Source of the DNA: JAIQGF01 sp051006995
Lineage (GTDB): Bacteria; Acidobacteriota; Terriglobia; Terriglobales; Acidobacteriaceae
Direction: 5' to 3'
Assembly (NCBI GenBank): GCA_051006995.1
Contig: JBPCSQ010000007.1
Span: forward strand, 42,505 to 106,504
DNA length: 64,000 nucleotides
A program made the position numbers and the translations under genes. The first letter of the stretch is position 1, and each line of letters begins with the position of its first letter. Positions 1-9,176 of the stretch are shown in pieces. A model generated the notes under the pieces. The model had not been told where the DNA came from and did no database searches. It saw nothing but the letters and a program-made list of their open reading frames with translations.

Positions 1-1
1 G

Positions 2-625
2 CTCACAAGGTTGCGTAGCTTCGGCGTTGGGGAAGTCATCGTAAATGCGCATCACTTCGCGGACCAGGTCGCCGATTATTTAAAGTCCAACAATAATTTT
101 GGGATGGGGATTGAAATCTCGCGCGAGGAGTTGTTGCTGGATACCGGAGGCGGGCTGAAGAAGGCTGCATGGTTCTTCGAGGGCGATAGCGATGCGTTCA
201 TCCTCCACAACGTGGACGCAGTGAGCGCGATTGATTTGCGGCGCATGATGGAGTTCCACACGGAACGCGAGGCGCTGGCGACATTGGCGGTGCAGCAGCG
301 GGAGACGTCACGATATCTGCTGTTCGATCAGCAACGGCAACTGTGCGGGCGGCGTGCAGACGGAAAGGATGAAATTGTGCGGCCCTCGGCGGAGTTGCAA
401 ACGCTGGCGTTTTGCGGAATTCATGTCATCTCGCCGCGATTGCTCGGAATGATGGCGGAGGACAGCGTGTTCTCCATCATCAGCTCGTATCTGAATCTCG
501 CGTCACGAGGAGAGAAGATCGTCGGGTTTCGAGCGGACCAATATTATTGGCGAGATTTGGGCAGGCCAGAGCACTTGGAGATGGCCGTGCGGGAGTTGAG
601 AGAGCGCGGATTACTATCGGCCTGA
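2..625 (+). CDS. sugar nucleotidyltransferase (NDP-sugar pyrophosphorylase type), 5' end outside window
   Basis: The frame is open from base 2 and ends at 625, so the N-terminus with the nucleotide-binding glycine-rich loop lies before the window. What remains (about 207 residues) matches the MurU/COG1208 nucleotidyltransferase pattern: a DTGGGLKKA segment, a FILHNVD metal/sugar-binding stretch, then FCGIHVISP and a C-terminal YYWRDLGRPEHL. Such enzymes activate a sugar-1-phosphate with an NTP in the cytoplasm. Several substrates are possible (N-acetylmuramate-1-P, mannose-1-P, glucose-1-P); the sequence does not decide. It converges on ribosomal protein S1 with a shared hairpin between them. 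Confidence 0.8.
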   Translation, partial: LTRLRSFGVGEVIVNAHHFADQVADYLKSNNNFGMGIEISREELLLDTGGGLKKAAWFFEGDSDAFILHNVDAVSAIDLRRMMEFHTEREALATLAVQQRETSRYLLFDQQRQLCGRRADGKDEIVRPSAELQTLAFCGIHVISPRLLGMMAEDSVFSIISSYLNLASRGEKIVGFRADQYYWRDLGRPEHLEMAVRELRERGLLSA

Positions 626-645
626 CGGGTCGAAATGCCCGTCAG
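622..645. terminator. hairpin between convergent genes
   Basis: An 8-bp perfect inverted repeat (CTGACGGG at 622-629 and CCCGTCAG at 638-645, 8-nt loop) overlaps the stop codon of the nucleotidyltransferase and lies 22 bp beyond the end of the S1 gene. There is no clear T tract on either side, so it is a hairpin in the right place rather than a proven terminator. Confidence 0.4.
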
Positions 646-667
646 TTCGCAAGAGTGATGCAGCTCG

Positions 668-2347
668 CTATGCCAGTTCCAGTTCGATCTTCTTCGTGCC
701 GGCATCGAGGGCAGAGATGCGGAAGCTGCGGACCTGTCCGGAACTCACCGGCGAAGGTGCGGCGGCCGCGGAGGAACTTCCCTTCCAGCGGGCGTTCAGC
801 ATCGAGGTCAGGGCGGAGAGGTCAGCCTTGGCCGCGGCTGGCTTCGGTTGCGGCGTGCCGGAAGCCGCGCTGAGGCTGCAGGTGGCAACGATTCCCTCAC
901 CCAACTCGACGGTGGCGGTGTCGCCGGAAATTTCCAGCACCCGCCCGGTCACCGTCTCGCCTTGCTTGTGCTCCGAGAGGTACTCATCCAGACCGCTGGG
1001 AGCAAGTTGCTTGATGCCGAGCGCGATGCGCCGCCGCTCGGGATCGATTTCCAGCACTTGCGCGCGTACCACCTGACCGACGCTGAGCACGTCCTTGGGA
1101 TGGTTGATCCGTTTTTCGGCCGATATGTTCCCGACGTGGATCATCCCTTCCAGTCCCTCGGCGAGCTGCACGAACGCGCCGAAATTGGTCAGGCTGGTGA
1201 CTGGACCTTCGACCACTGTGCCGGGACAGAACTTCTGCGGCGCCTCGGCCCACGGATCGCCCAGCGCCTGTTTGAGACCGAGGGAGATGCGACGCTCGGC
1301 TGGGTTTACGGCGAGCACGACAGCATCCACCGTGTCACCCTGCTTCACGACTTCGCTGACGCGCTTCACCCGCTTCGTCCAGGACAGCTCGGAGATGTGG
1401 ATCAGGCCTTCGACGCCCGGCTCGAGCTCGACAAAAGCGCCGAAGTCCACGATGCGAGTCACAGTCCCGCGCACGCGATCATTGACCCTGTGTTTTCCGG
1501 CGGCAGCATCCCACGGATGCGGCTGGAGCTGCTTCAGGCTGATGGCAACACGTCGCTTCCCCGAATCGATGGAAATAATCTTGGCCTGGATCTCCTGCCC
1601 CACCGAGAGCGCGTCGGCGGGCTTGTTGACGCGGGACCAGGAAATTTCTCCGACATGCAGCAAGGCGTCCGCGCCGCCGATGTCAACGAAGGCTCCGTAA
1701 TCCGTGAGGCTGCGGACGGCACCCTGCACGGTATCGCCTTCCTTCAGTTCCTCGAAGCGGCGCTGCTTGGCCGCACGCTCGTCATCCTCACCCACAGCGC
1801 GACGGTCAACAACCACATCTTCATCGGCGACGTCGAGCTTGATAATTCGGCAGCGGATTTCCTGGCCGACGAGTTTCTCCATCTCGGCAGCATCACGGGC
1901 GCCGCTGCGGGACGCCGGCATGAAGGCTCGCACCCCAACATCCACGCTCAACCCGCCCTTCACCACCGCCGTGACCGTGCCCATGATGGTGGCCCGCTCA
2001 GTGAACGCCCTCTCCAGAGCCGGCCAGTCCTTGGGGAGCTCGACGCGGGAGCGCGAGAGCTGGTAGTAGCCATCGGGATCGCGGCCCTTCACCGACACCG
2101 GGAATTTGTCGCCGCGCTTGGGCTCTTCCCCAGCTTTGAAGGCGGCCAGAGGGAGAATGCCTTCGGTTTTGTATCCGATGTCGAGGTATACGGAATCTGC
2201 TTTTACGCTGACGACAACGCCCTCGAGCTGCCTGCGGCCTTCCTGGCGCGCGGCCTTTTGCGCCTGCTCGTGTTGGGTGAGGAGCTGATCAAACGACTCG
2301 GTGGATTCAGCGTTCGGCGGAGTTTCGGGAGTGTTGGGATCGGGCAT
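668..2347 (-). CDS. rpsA: 30S ribosomal protein S1
   Basis: The 559-aa product consists of tandem S1/OB-fold RNA-binding domains. At least five are readable, starting near residues 43, 120, 208, 293 and 380, each with the typical pattern V-x-DFGAFV-x-L followed by GL(I/L)H-(V/I)-S/GEIS. A sixth, more degenerate one sits near residue 465, before an Ala/Ser-rich linker. The protein binds mRNA on the small ribosomal subunit and helps initiation on structured leaders. The N-terminal acidic region and length are usual for S1 of Acidobacteria and Proteobacteria. The ATG start follows only a weak ribosome binding site (GGTC), which is common for rpsA. It is transcribed alone on the minus strand. Confidence 0.93.
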   Translation of the reverse strand: MPDPNTPETPPNAESTESFDQLLTQHEQAQKAARQEGRRQLEGVVVSVKADSVYLDIGYKTEGILPLAAFKAGEEPKRGDKFPVSVKGRDPDGYYQLSRSRVELPKDWPALERAFTERATIMGTVTAVVKGGLSVDVGVRAFMPASRSGARDAAEMEKLVGQEIRCRIIKLDVADEDVVVDRRAVGEDDERAAKQRRFEELKEGDTVQGAVRSLTDYGAFVDIGGADALLHVGEISWSRVNKPADALSVGQEIQAKIISIDSGKRRVAISLKQLQPHPWDAAAGKHRVNDRVRGTVTRIVDFGAFVELEPGVEGLIHISELSWTKRVKRVSEVVKQGDTVDAVVLAVNPAERRISLGLKQALGDPWAEAPQKFCPGTVVEGPVTSLTNFGAFVQLAEGLEGMIHVGNISAEKRINHPKDVLSVGQVVRAQVLEIDPERRRIALGIKQLAPSGLDEYLSEHKQGETVTGRVLEISGDTATVELGEGIVATCSLSAASGTPQPKPAAAKADLSALTSMLNARWKGSSSAAAAPSPVSSGQVRSFRISALDAGTKKIELELA

Positions 2348-2450
2348 GACAGACCGGAAATTCAGAATGGCGCAAGCAATACGATAGCACTCCGGCAGAT
2401 GTTTGTGATGGCGGGTGGCAAAGCCCCAGCTCTGGTCAGGAGGACATCGT

Positions 2451-4916
2451 TCAAGTTTTTGCCGGTTTGATCATGTTTTCAAGACGGGCCATCGCTGTCT
2501 CGAGCCGCTGCGAGTTCGAAAGCACCGGCGCGAATATATCGCCAAGATGCTGGAAGCGGGAGCGAACATTGGCAAGGGTGAAATCCAGCGGCGAAAGGCC
2601 GGGCTTGACCTCGCTCCAACGCAGCGGCGTGGCCACCGGCGCCTGCTTATGGGCGCGCAGAACGTAGGGAGCGGAAATCGTTTTGGCCCAGCCGATCTGA
2701 AGATAATCGAAATAGACTTTGCCCTTTTCGCGCTGGGTCACGGTCCGCGGCGTGGTGAACAGCTCCGGACGTTCCGCGATGACCAAGCGGGCGATGATCT
2801 CGGCGAAGGTGCGCACCTGCTCGTAGCTATATTCGGCCGCGATGGGGATGTAGATGTGCATGCCGTCGCCGCCGGTCGTCTTGGGGTATCCCTGCAGCTC
2901 CAGCAGTTCCAGTTTGCGGCGGACGAGTTGCGCCGCCTCGACGATGCGGTCGAAGCCGCAGTGGTACGGGTCCAGGTCGAGCACGATGAAGTCCGGGCAG
3001 TCCAGCGACCCGACACGGCTGAACCAGGGGTTCTGGTCAATGCAGCCCAGGTTCGCCAGATAGAGCAGCGTCGGCTCATCGTCGCAAATGACGAAGCGCT
3101 TGGGCGTGGCCTTGTCTTCGGCAATGTCCGCGGTGCGAATCCAGGACGCGAAGGAGGTTTTCGCATCTTTCTGGAAGAAGTATTCGCCCGCGATGCCGTT
3201 GGGGTAGCGCTTCAGCGAGAGCGGGCGGCCGGCGAGGTGCGGCACAAGGAACGGCGCGACATCGTGGTAATAGTTGATGACGTCGCGCTTGGTGTAGCCG
3301 TCAGCGGGATAAAACACTTTCTTGAGATTAGTGAACTTCAGGCGGCGGCCGGCCACTTCGAGGCTGACGTCCGACTTGTCGGGCGGCAGCAGTTTGGGAT
3401 TTTCCGGGGCAGACGAAGGCGTGGCCGACTCACGCACGCAATCGCGCGGCTCGAGGTCGGGACGCATGCCGACGAATACTGGCGCGCGCAGGTGATTGTC
3501 GGCCCCCCAGCCGGTATAGCGCACGGAGCAGACCAGACGAGGCGCGATCCAGGTGACGTCGGCGATGCCGGGATCTTGCGCGAACGGCCCCTTCCTGCTC
3601 GCCAGCTTCTTCAACTGCGGATGGATTTCGGCAAGCAGTTTTTCGGTGAAGCCGGTGCCCACATTGCCGGCCCAGCTCAGCGTGCCGTTGTCGTAGCAGC
3701 CCACCACCAGCGAGGAAAACGGCTTCCGCCGAGTGACGGTGAACCCGCAAATGACGAATTCATTCTGCGTGTCAAACTTCACCTTGACCCAGCTGCGGCT
3801 TCGCCCGGACTCGTACTTACTGTCGAGACGTTTGGCGACCACGCCCTCGAGGCCGTGCTCGCGCGCCGCATCCAGCACCTTGGCGCCGCTGCCGGAAAAT
3901 GACTCGGAGACACGCAGGTGCGGCGCGGCGCGGATCATACCGCGCAGCAGTGCTTGGCGCTCGCTCAGCGCGGCGTCGCGCAGGTCGTAGCCGTTCAGAT
4001 AGAGGAGGTCGAAAGCGATCAAGGACACCGGCGTTCGAGTGCGAGTTTGTACTTCCGCGAAACCGGTGCGTTGCTGCATGAGGCTGAAGCTGGGGCGTCC
4101 TGCGGCGTCAAAGGCGACGATTTCGCCATCCATAATGGCGGTATCGGCAGAGATGAACTGCGGCAGATCGCCTAGCTCCGGGAATTGACGGTTTAGCAGG
4201 TTGCCCTTTCGCGACAAAATGCGCAGCTTACCGCCGCTGAGTAAGCAGAGCCCTCGAAAACCGTCCCACTTGATCTCATAGGCCCACTCGCCACCCTCCG
4301 GAAGAGTGCGGTCGAGCGTGGCCAGCATGGGCTCGATGCGGTCCGGCATGGGAGCAAGCTTGGCGCCGGCAACGAGAGAAGGATCGGCGTTGCGGCTGCG
4401 AACCGGTTCGAGGTGGTCCTCGGCGTCCCAGCCCGCTTGCGCGGCGAAATCGGGCTTCTTGAGCAGCAGCCATTCGTCCTTCTTACTGTTCTTCAGGCGG
4501 ACGAGGGCGAAGTTGCCGAGAAGCTTGTTGCCATGCAAGGAAAACTTGAAGTCGCCACGCTCAAGTTGTTGTTCCGCAGTGACATCGCCGAGGACATCAA
4601 ACGTACCATTGTCCCAGAGGCTGACCACTCCGGCGCCGTAGTTGCCCGCCGGGATGGTGCCTTCGAAATCGCCGTAGGCGAGGGGATGGTCCTCGACGTG
4701 GACAGCCAGGCGTTTCTGCTTGGGATCGAGAGTGGGGCCTTTGGGGACCGCCCAGGACTTGAGGGTGCCCCCGATCTCCAGGCGCAGGTCGTAGTGCAAG
4801 CGGCGCGCTGCATGTCGTTGCACGACAAATCGCCTGCCCGGCGCGGGAACCGCTGCCGGCCTGGGTTCGGGCGTCTGGGCGAAATCGCGCTTACGAGAGT
4901 AATCGTCCAAAGGCAT
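2451..4916 (-). CDS. ligD: multifunctional ATP-dependent DNA ligase LigD (PE-LIG-POL)
   Basis: The protein of about 821 aa carries the three activities of bacterial non-homologous end joining in the Pseudomonas order. First comes a 3'-phosphoesterase domain (about residues 20-150, with HAARRLHYDLRLE and HVEDHPLAYGDFEG). Then an ATP-dependent ligase domain (about 200-510; the adenylated lysine is in EIKWDGFRG). Last is a primase-polymerase domain (about 540-810; LDLDP metal motif, GDGMHIYIP). It repairs double-strand breaks with Ku. The ATG at 4916 (MPLDDYSRKRDF) was preferred to an upstream in-frame start at 5090, because the latter would overlap the divergent Ku gene and adds residues foreign to the family. 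Confidence 0.93.
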   Translation of the reverse strand: MPLDDYSRKRDFAQTPEPRPAAVPAPGRRFVVQRHAARRLHYDLRLEIGGTLKSWAVPKGPTLDPKQKRLAVHVEDHPLAYGDFEGTIPAGNYGAGVVSLWDNGTFDVLGDVTAEQQLERGDFKFSLHGNKLLGNFALVRLKNSKKDEWLLLKKPDFAAQAGWDAEDHLEPVRSRNADPSLVAGAKLAPMPDRIEPMLATLDRTLPEGGEWAYEIKWDGFRGLCLLSGGKLRILSRKGNLLNRQFPELGDLPQFISADTAIMDGEIVAFDAAGRPSFSLMQQRTGFAEVQTRTRTPVSLIAFDLLYLNGYDLRDAALSERQALLRGMIRAAPHLRVSESFSGSGAKVLDAAREHGLEGVVAKRLDSKYESGRSRSWVKVKFDTQNEFVICGFTVTRRKPFSSLVVGCYDNGTLSWAGNVGTGFTEKLLAEIHPQLKKLASRKGPFAQDPGIADVTWIAPRLVCSVRYTGWGADNHLRAPVFVGMRPDLEPRDCVRESATPSSAPENPKLLPPDKSDVSLEVAGRRLKFTNLKKVFYPADGYTKRDVINYYHDVAPFLVPHLAGRPLSLKRYPNGIAGEYFFQKDAKTSFASWIRTADIAEDKATPKRFVICDDEPTLLYLANLGCIDQNPWFSRVGSLDCPDFIVLDLDPYHCGFDRIVEAAQLVRRKLELLELQGYPKTTGGDGMHIYIPIAAEYSYEQVRTFAEIIARLVIAERPELFTTPRTVTQREKGKVYFDYLQIGWAKTISAPYVLRAHKQAPVATPLRWSEVKPGLSPLDFTLANVRSRFQHLGDIFAPVLSNSQRLETAMARLENMIKPAKT

Positions 4917-4992
4917 GGGGAGCTTGGAAATACGATTATTCCATGATAATTCTATTGGACCTCTCTCCCCCAACGCTCTGGCGAGGTGCAGG

Positions 4993-5856
4993 ATGGCAAG
5001 CACAGTGTGGAAGGGGCACCTGACGTTCGGATTGGTGTCTCTGCCGGTCAAACTCTTTAGCGCGGCGCGCAGCGAAAGCGTGAGCTTCAACCAGCTTCAT
5101 GCCGCCGACAATTCCCGCGTCAAACAAGTCCTGTACTGCCAGGCCGAGGATAAGCCGGTCGAACGGAAGGATCTGGTGAAGGGCTACGAGTACGAGAAGG
5201 ACAAGTACGTCGTGGTCAACGATGAGGATGTCAAGAAGGCGGCGCCGCCATCGTCGCGCACGATGGAAATCCTGGAGTTCGTGAAGACCGACCAGGTGGA
5301 CCCGGTGTACTACGAGAGCTCGTACTACATGGCGCCAGACGAGGCGGGCGAGAAGCCGTACGCGCTGCTGTTTGAGGCGCTGCGGCGGTCCGGGTATGTC
5401 GGAATCGCCAAGGTCGCGATGCACAACCGCGAACACATCGTGATACTGCGCCCAGGGCGGCGTGGCATCCTGCTGCACACCATGTACTACGAAGACGAGG
5501 TGCGCAAGGTCGAGGAGTTTCGCACCGACACCACGCTGGTCAAAGACAAGGAACTGGAGCTGGCGACCACGCTGATCAGTTCCCTGGAGGCGGAGTTTGA
5601 GCCCGCCAAGTACAAAGATTTGTATCGTGAGAACCTGCTGGCGATGATCCAGGCCAAAGTGCAGGGCAGGCAGGTGGTGGAGGCGCCGGCTGCGCAGCAA
5701 CTGGCGCCGGTGATCGACATCATGGAGGCGCTGAAGGCGAGCCTGGCGCTCGGCAAAAAGCCCGTGCGTTCGGTCGCCAAGGCGGAATCAGCGGAAGCCG
5801 AGGCGGAATCAGTCGCCAAGCCCAAGCGCGGAAAAAGGACGGCCAGCGGCGCCTGA
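4993..5856 (+). CDS. ku: Ku DNA end-binding protein
   Basis: The 287-aa protein begins MASTVWKGHLTFGLVSLPVKLF, the hallmark N-terminus of bacterial Ku. It has the core beta-barrel/bridge region (YESSYYMAPDE, then GIAKVAMHNREHIVILRP) and a basic, Ala/Lys-rich C-terminal tail (KPKRGKR) typical of the LigD-recruiting or DNA-binding extension. Ku homodimers thread onto DNA ends and recruit LigD. The gene is divergent from ligD with 76 bp between start codons, so one short control region serves both halves of the pathway. The start at 4993 with an upstream GGTGCAGG-like site was chosen over an ATG at 4915 that lies in the ligD leader. Confidence 0.93.
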   Translation: MASTVWKGHLTFGLVSLPVKLFSAARSESVSFNQLHAADNSRVKQVLYCQAEDKPVERKDLVKGYEYEKDKYVVVNDEDVKKAAPPSSRTMEILEFVKTDQVDPVYYESSYYMAPDEAGEKPYALLFEALRRSGYVGIAKVAMHNREHIVILRPGRRGILLHTMYYEDEVRKVEEFRTDTTLVKDKELELATTLISSLEAEFEPAKYKDLYRENLLAMIQAKVQGRQVVEAPAAQQLAPVIDIMEALKASLALGKKPVRSVAKAESAEAEAESVAKPKRGKRTASGA

Positions 5857-5960
5857 CCGGGGCGTCACAAGGACTTCTGTCAGCCGTCACAGCATGTTGT
5901 GCCCAGCGGGAGTACAAGCATCCCAGCGGCGCTCCGTTTCGCGGAGAACTGAGGTGGGCG

Positions 5961-6383
5961 ATGCTGATTCTGTTCAGTGTCCTGCTTTTTATGGTGGGCG
6001 CGGGATTCTTCCTGGGCGCTCCTGCGCTTTGGGCTTACGCCCGTTCTCTTCAGTGGGGAGAACGGCGCATCATCATCTGCCCCGAAACCGGGAACTGGGC
6101 TGAGGTGTCGGCGGATGGAGCCCATGCGGCACAAACCGAGCTCGGTGGACGCGCCGAGCTTCGGCTCAACGCTTGCTCGCGCTGGCCGGAGCGCGAGGAT
6201 TGCGACCAGGCGTGTGCTCCGCAAATCGCGATGGTCGGCGATGACCGGCGAAGCAGCGGCTTGGCTCCGTTTGGGCTGGAGCCGCGCTTTCTGCGAGTGA
6301 ATAGTCCCGCGCGCATGAGCCCCCTGCTATACGCCCGGCTGGCAGCAACCGCGGCCGAGGCCGCCACGCACATCAACAACTAA
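5961..6383 (+). CDS. small single-pass membrane protein, unknown function
   Basis: A 140-aa product begins with a strong hydrophobic helix (residues 2-26) followed by a soluble part with two Cys-containing segments (IICPETGNW near residue 38, and CSRWPEREDCDQAC near 72-86). A GAGGTGG ribosome binding site sits just before the ATG at 5961. The cysteine spacing resembles that of short acidobacterial hypothetical proteins, and metal or disulfide binding is possible but not shown. It lies alone between ku and the molybdenum hydroxylase genes. I do not recognise a named family. Confidence 0.6.
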   Translation: MLILFSVLLFMVGAGFFLGAPALWAYARSLQWGERRIIICPETGNWAEVSADGAHAAQTELGGRAELRLNACSRWPEREDCDQACAPQIAMVGDDRRSSGLAPFGLEPRFLRVNSPARMSPLLYARLAATAAEAATHINN

Positions 6384-6524
6384 ACTGCACGGCGCTGCAC
6401 AATAATCGTGGGACGAACTGTGTCCCACAGTGGCACTGCGACAAACTCATCCTCCGGTATGGCAACGGAGTGTCTGCGCTACTCCTCCTATAATTCTGGC
6501 GAAACAGACAACAGGGAGGCGCCG

Positions 6525-7001
6525 ATGCGCGCGTTCATATTGAATCTCAACGGAAGCGAACGGCGGCTGGATGCCCCGGCCGACGAACCGCTGCTGTCGG
6601 TGCTGCGCAACCGGCTCGATCTGACCGGTACCAAGTACGGCTGTGGCGAGGGCCAGTGCGGCGCGTGCACCGTGTTGCTCGATGGATTGCCCGTGCGCTC
6701 CTGCCGGACGTCGGTATCGGCGGCAGCCGGGAAGAAAATCGTGACCATCGAGGGCCTCGAGCGTAACGGCCAGCTTCACCCGGTGCAGATGGCATTCCTC
6801 CAGCAGGAGGCCTTGCAGTGCGCCTACTGCACGCCCGGCATGATCATGGCCACGGTCGGACTGCTCAGCAAGAATTCCAATCCTTCCGACGCGGAAATCG
6901 TTCGCGGTATGAACGGCAATATTTGCCGCTGTGGAACGTACACGCGAATCATCGCTGCAGTGAAGCAGGCGGCGCACGCGATGCAGGGGGTGCGGCGATG
7001 A
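6525..7001 (+). CDS. (2Fe-2S) small subunit of a molybdenum hydroxylase (isoquinoline 1-oxidoreductase alpha / CoxS type)
   Basis: The 158-aa protein has both iron-sulfur clusters of the xanthine oxidase family small subunit. The plant-ferredoxin-type cluster is C-G-x-G-x-C-G-x-C near residues 40-48 with a fourth Cys near 60. The helical-bundle cluster has CAYCTPG near 100 and CRCGTYTRI near 133. It passes electrons from the molybdenum site to an acceptor. The ATG at 6525 follows GGGAGG and starts exactly where the family starts. The stop overlaps the next start (ATGA), so the two subunits are translationally coupled. Confidence 0.9.
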   Translation: MRAFILNLNGSERRLDAPADEPLLSVLRNRLDLTGTKYGCGEGQCGACTVLLDGLPVRSCRTSVSAAAGKKIVTIEGLERNGQLHPVQMAFLQQEALQCAYCTPGMIMATVGLLSKNSNPSDAEIVRGMNGNICRCGTYTRIIAAVKQAAHAMQGVRR

Positions 7002-9145
7002 GCCATCGCGACTTGCAAGCTGAGTTACAGCAGCATGAGGTGGTGAGTCTTCACTGGTTCGAACTCGACCGCCGCAGCTTCCTGCAAGTGCTTGGGGGCG
7101 GCGTGCTGGTTTGTGCGGCGAGCAGCGCGCTGAGTCAGGAAGCGGGGAGCATGCGGGGCGGCAACGAATTGCCGCAGAACGTGGATTCCTGGCTCCATAT
7201 CGCGCAGGACGGCCGCGTAACGGTGTACACCGGCAAAGTGGAAGTCGGGCAGAACATTCGCACGTCGCTGGCGCAGCAAGTGGCCGAGGAGCTACGCGTG
7301 CCAATCGCCTCCATCGCCATGGTTATGGGTGATACCGACCTGACCCCGTGGGATATGGGGACATTCGGCAGCCGGACAACGCCAACCATGGGTCCGCAAT
7401 TGCGCACCATGGCGAGCACGGCGCGCGGCATGCTGCTACAGCTCGCGGCCGAGCACTGGAAGACGAAACCGGAGGCGCTCGAGGCCGAGAACGGCAAGAT
7501 TACCAACCCGGCAACGCGGCAGTCGGTGACCTATGGCGAGCTGACGCGCGGCCAGAATCTGACCAAGGTAGTGGCCGCCGATCCGGCGTTAACCGCTCCG
7601 GCGCAATGGAAGGTGATTGACATGCCCGTGCCGAAGGTGGACGGCCGTGACTTCGTCACCGGCAAACATCTTTATCCGTCGGACATGAAGCGCCCCGGCA
7701 TGTTGCATGGGAAGGTGCTGCGCCCGGGTGGATTCAACGCCAAGCTTGTCTCTTTCGATGAAGCCGCCGCTCGGCAGATGGCGGGGGTCCAGGTCATACG
7801 TGATGGCGATTTCATCGGCGTGGTCGCGCCGGATGCCTCGACAGCGGAGCGCGCGCTGGCCGCGCTGAAGGCACAATGGGACGTGCCGGCTCAACCGTCG
7901 AACGAAAACCTGTTCGAATACTTGAAGGCAAATGCCGATAAGGACCGCGGCGGTGATACGCGTCCGTTACAAGACCACGCGCAGCGCACCGGCTCGGTGG
8001 AGGAGGGGCTGGCGGCAGCGGAGTTGAAGGTCACACAAACGTACACGGTCCAGTACATCGCGCATGCGCCTCTGGAGCCGCGGGCAGCCGTCGCGGAGTG
8101 GAATGGGGGCAAGCTTACCGTCTGGACCGGAACGCAGCGTCCCTTCGGCGTTAGGGACGAGCTGATGGAGGCGTTCCGGCTGCCATCCGAAAAAGTCCGG
8201 GTCATCCAGCCGGACATGGGGGCCGGATATGGTGGCAAGCATACCGGTGATGCGGCCGTCGAAGCAGCGCGATTGTCGAAAGCGGCGGGCAAACCGGTGA
8301 AACTTACCTGGACGCGCGAGGAAGAGTTCACCTGGGCATACTTCCGCCCGGCCGGTGTCTGGGAAGTACGAGCGGGACTCAAGCGCGACGGCACGATTAC
8401 CGCGTGGGAATTTCACAATTACAACTCAGGGCCGGCTGCGATCGTGACGCCCTACAACATTGCCAACCAGTTCGTGCAGTTCCATCCCGTAAAGTCGCCG
8501 CTGCGTCAGGGGTCCTACCGCGGGCTGGCCGCGACGGCCAATCACTTCGTGCGCGAAAGCTCGATGGACGAACTGGCCCACGCGGCCAGCATGGATCCGC
8601 TGCAATTCCGACAGAAAAACCTCACCAACGAGCGGCTGCGGGCCGTGTTCGAAGCCGCCGCGCAGAAGTTCGGCTGGGGAAAGCAAAAGTCTACAGCCGA
8701 ACGTGGATTTGGAATGGCCGGCGGAACCGAGAAAGGCAGTTACGTAGCAACCTGCGCTGAAGTGGAGATTGATCGTTCGGGCGAGGTGCACATACGGCGT
8801 GTGGTGGAGGCGTTCGAATGTGGCGCGGTGATCAATCCCAACGGACTGCGCAATCAGATCGAGGGGTGCATTGTACAAGCCAGCGGCGGCGCGCTGTTTG
8901 AAGCGGTGCAGTTCGCCAACGGCAAAATCCTCAATCCGCGTTTCCGCGACTACCGGCTGCCGCGGTTCTCCGACCTGCCGCAAATCGAGGTCGTGATACT
9001 AGACCGCAAGGATCTGGCCTCAGCCGGAGCCGGCGAAACGCCGATTGTCGGACTGGCGCCGGCGGTCGGGAACGCGATCTTTGCTGCGACGGGAACACGC
9101 CTCAGGACCCTGCCGCTGGCGCCGCAGGGATTGCGACGGAGTTGA
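6998..9145 (+). CDS. molybdopterin-binding large subunit of a molybdenum hydroxylase (IorB-like), with Tat-type leader
   Basis: The 715-aa subunit matches the isoquinoline 1-oxidoreductase beta family: an N-terminal DRRSFLQVLGGG stretch that looks like a Tat signal, then aldehyde-oxidase a/b hammerhead and molybdopterin-binding regions (VEVGQNIRTSL, GAGYGGKHTGD, FRPAG, QGSYRGLAA). The usual catalytic Glu near the end appears in GAGETPIVG. These two-subunit enzymes lack the FAD subunit and usually donate to cytochromes or the quinone pool in the periplasm. The substrate (N-heterocycle or aldehyde) cannot be read from sequence. Start set by ATGA overlap with the small subunit. Confidence 0.88.
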   Translation: MSHRDLQAELQQHEVVSLHWFELDRRSFLQVLGGGVLVCAASSALSQEAGSMRGGNELPQNVDSWLHIAQDGRVTVYTGKVEVGQNIRTSLAQQVAEELRVPIASIAMVMGDTDLTPWDMGTFGSRTTPTMGPQLRTMASTARGMLLQLAAEHWKTKPEALEAENGKITNPATRQSVTYGELTRGQNLTKVVAADPALTAPAQWKVIDMPVPKVDGRDFVTGKHLYPSDMKRPGMLHGKVLRPGGFNAKLVSFDEAAARQMAGVQVIRDGDFIGVVAPDASTAERALAALKAQWDVPAQPSNENLFEYLKANADKDRGGDTRPLQDHAQRTGSVEEGLAAAELKVTQTYTVQYIAHAPLEPRAAVAEWNGGKLTVWTGTQRPFGVRDELMEAFRLPSEKVRVIQPDMGAGYGGKHTGDAAVEAARLSKAAGKPVKLTWTREEEFTWAYFRPAGVWEVRAGLKRDGTITAWEFHNYNSGPAAIVTPYNIANQFVQFHPVKSPLRQGSYRGLAATANHFVRESSMDELAHAASMDPLQFRQKNLTNERLRAVFEAAAQKFGWGKQKSTAERGFGMAGGTEKGSYVATCAEVEIDRSGEVHIRRVVEAFECGAVINPNGLRNQIEGCIVQASGGALFEAVQFANGKILNPRFRDYRLPRFSDLPQIEVVILDRKDLASAGAGETPIVGLAPAVGNAIFAATGTRLRTLPLAPQGLRRS

Positions 9146-9176
9146 AGACAGCACAGGCTAACCGCGACGAACGCGA

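Noticed and set aside
848..2470. Long plus-strand open frame of 540 codons
   Set aside because: It is antisense to the S1 gene, whose domain repeats and start are unambiguous. High GC makes long shadow frames common.
2415..3902. Long plus-strand open frame of 495 codons
   Set aside because: Antisense to ligD; no domain and Arg/His-rich composition typical of a shadow.
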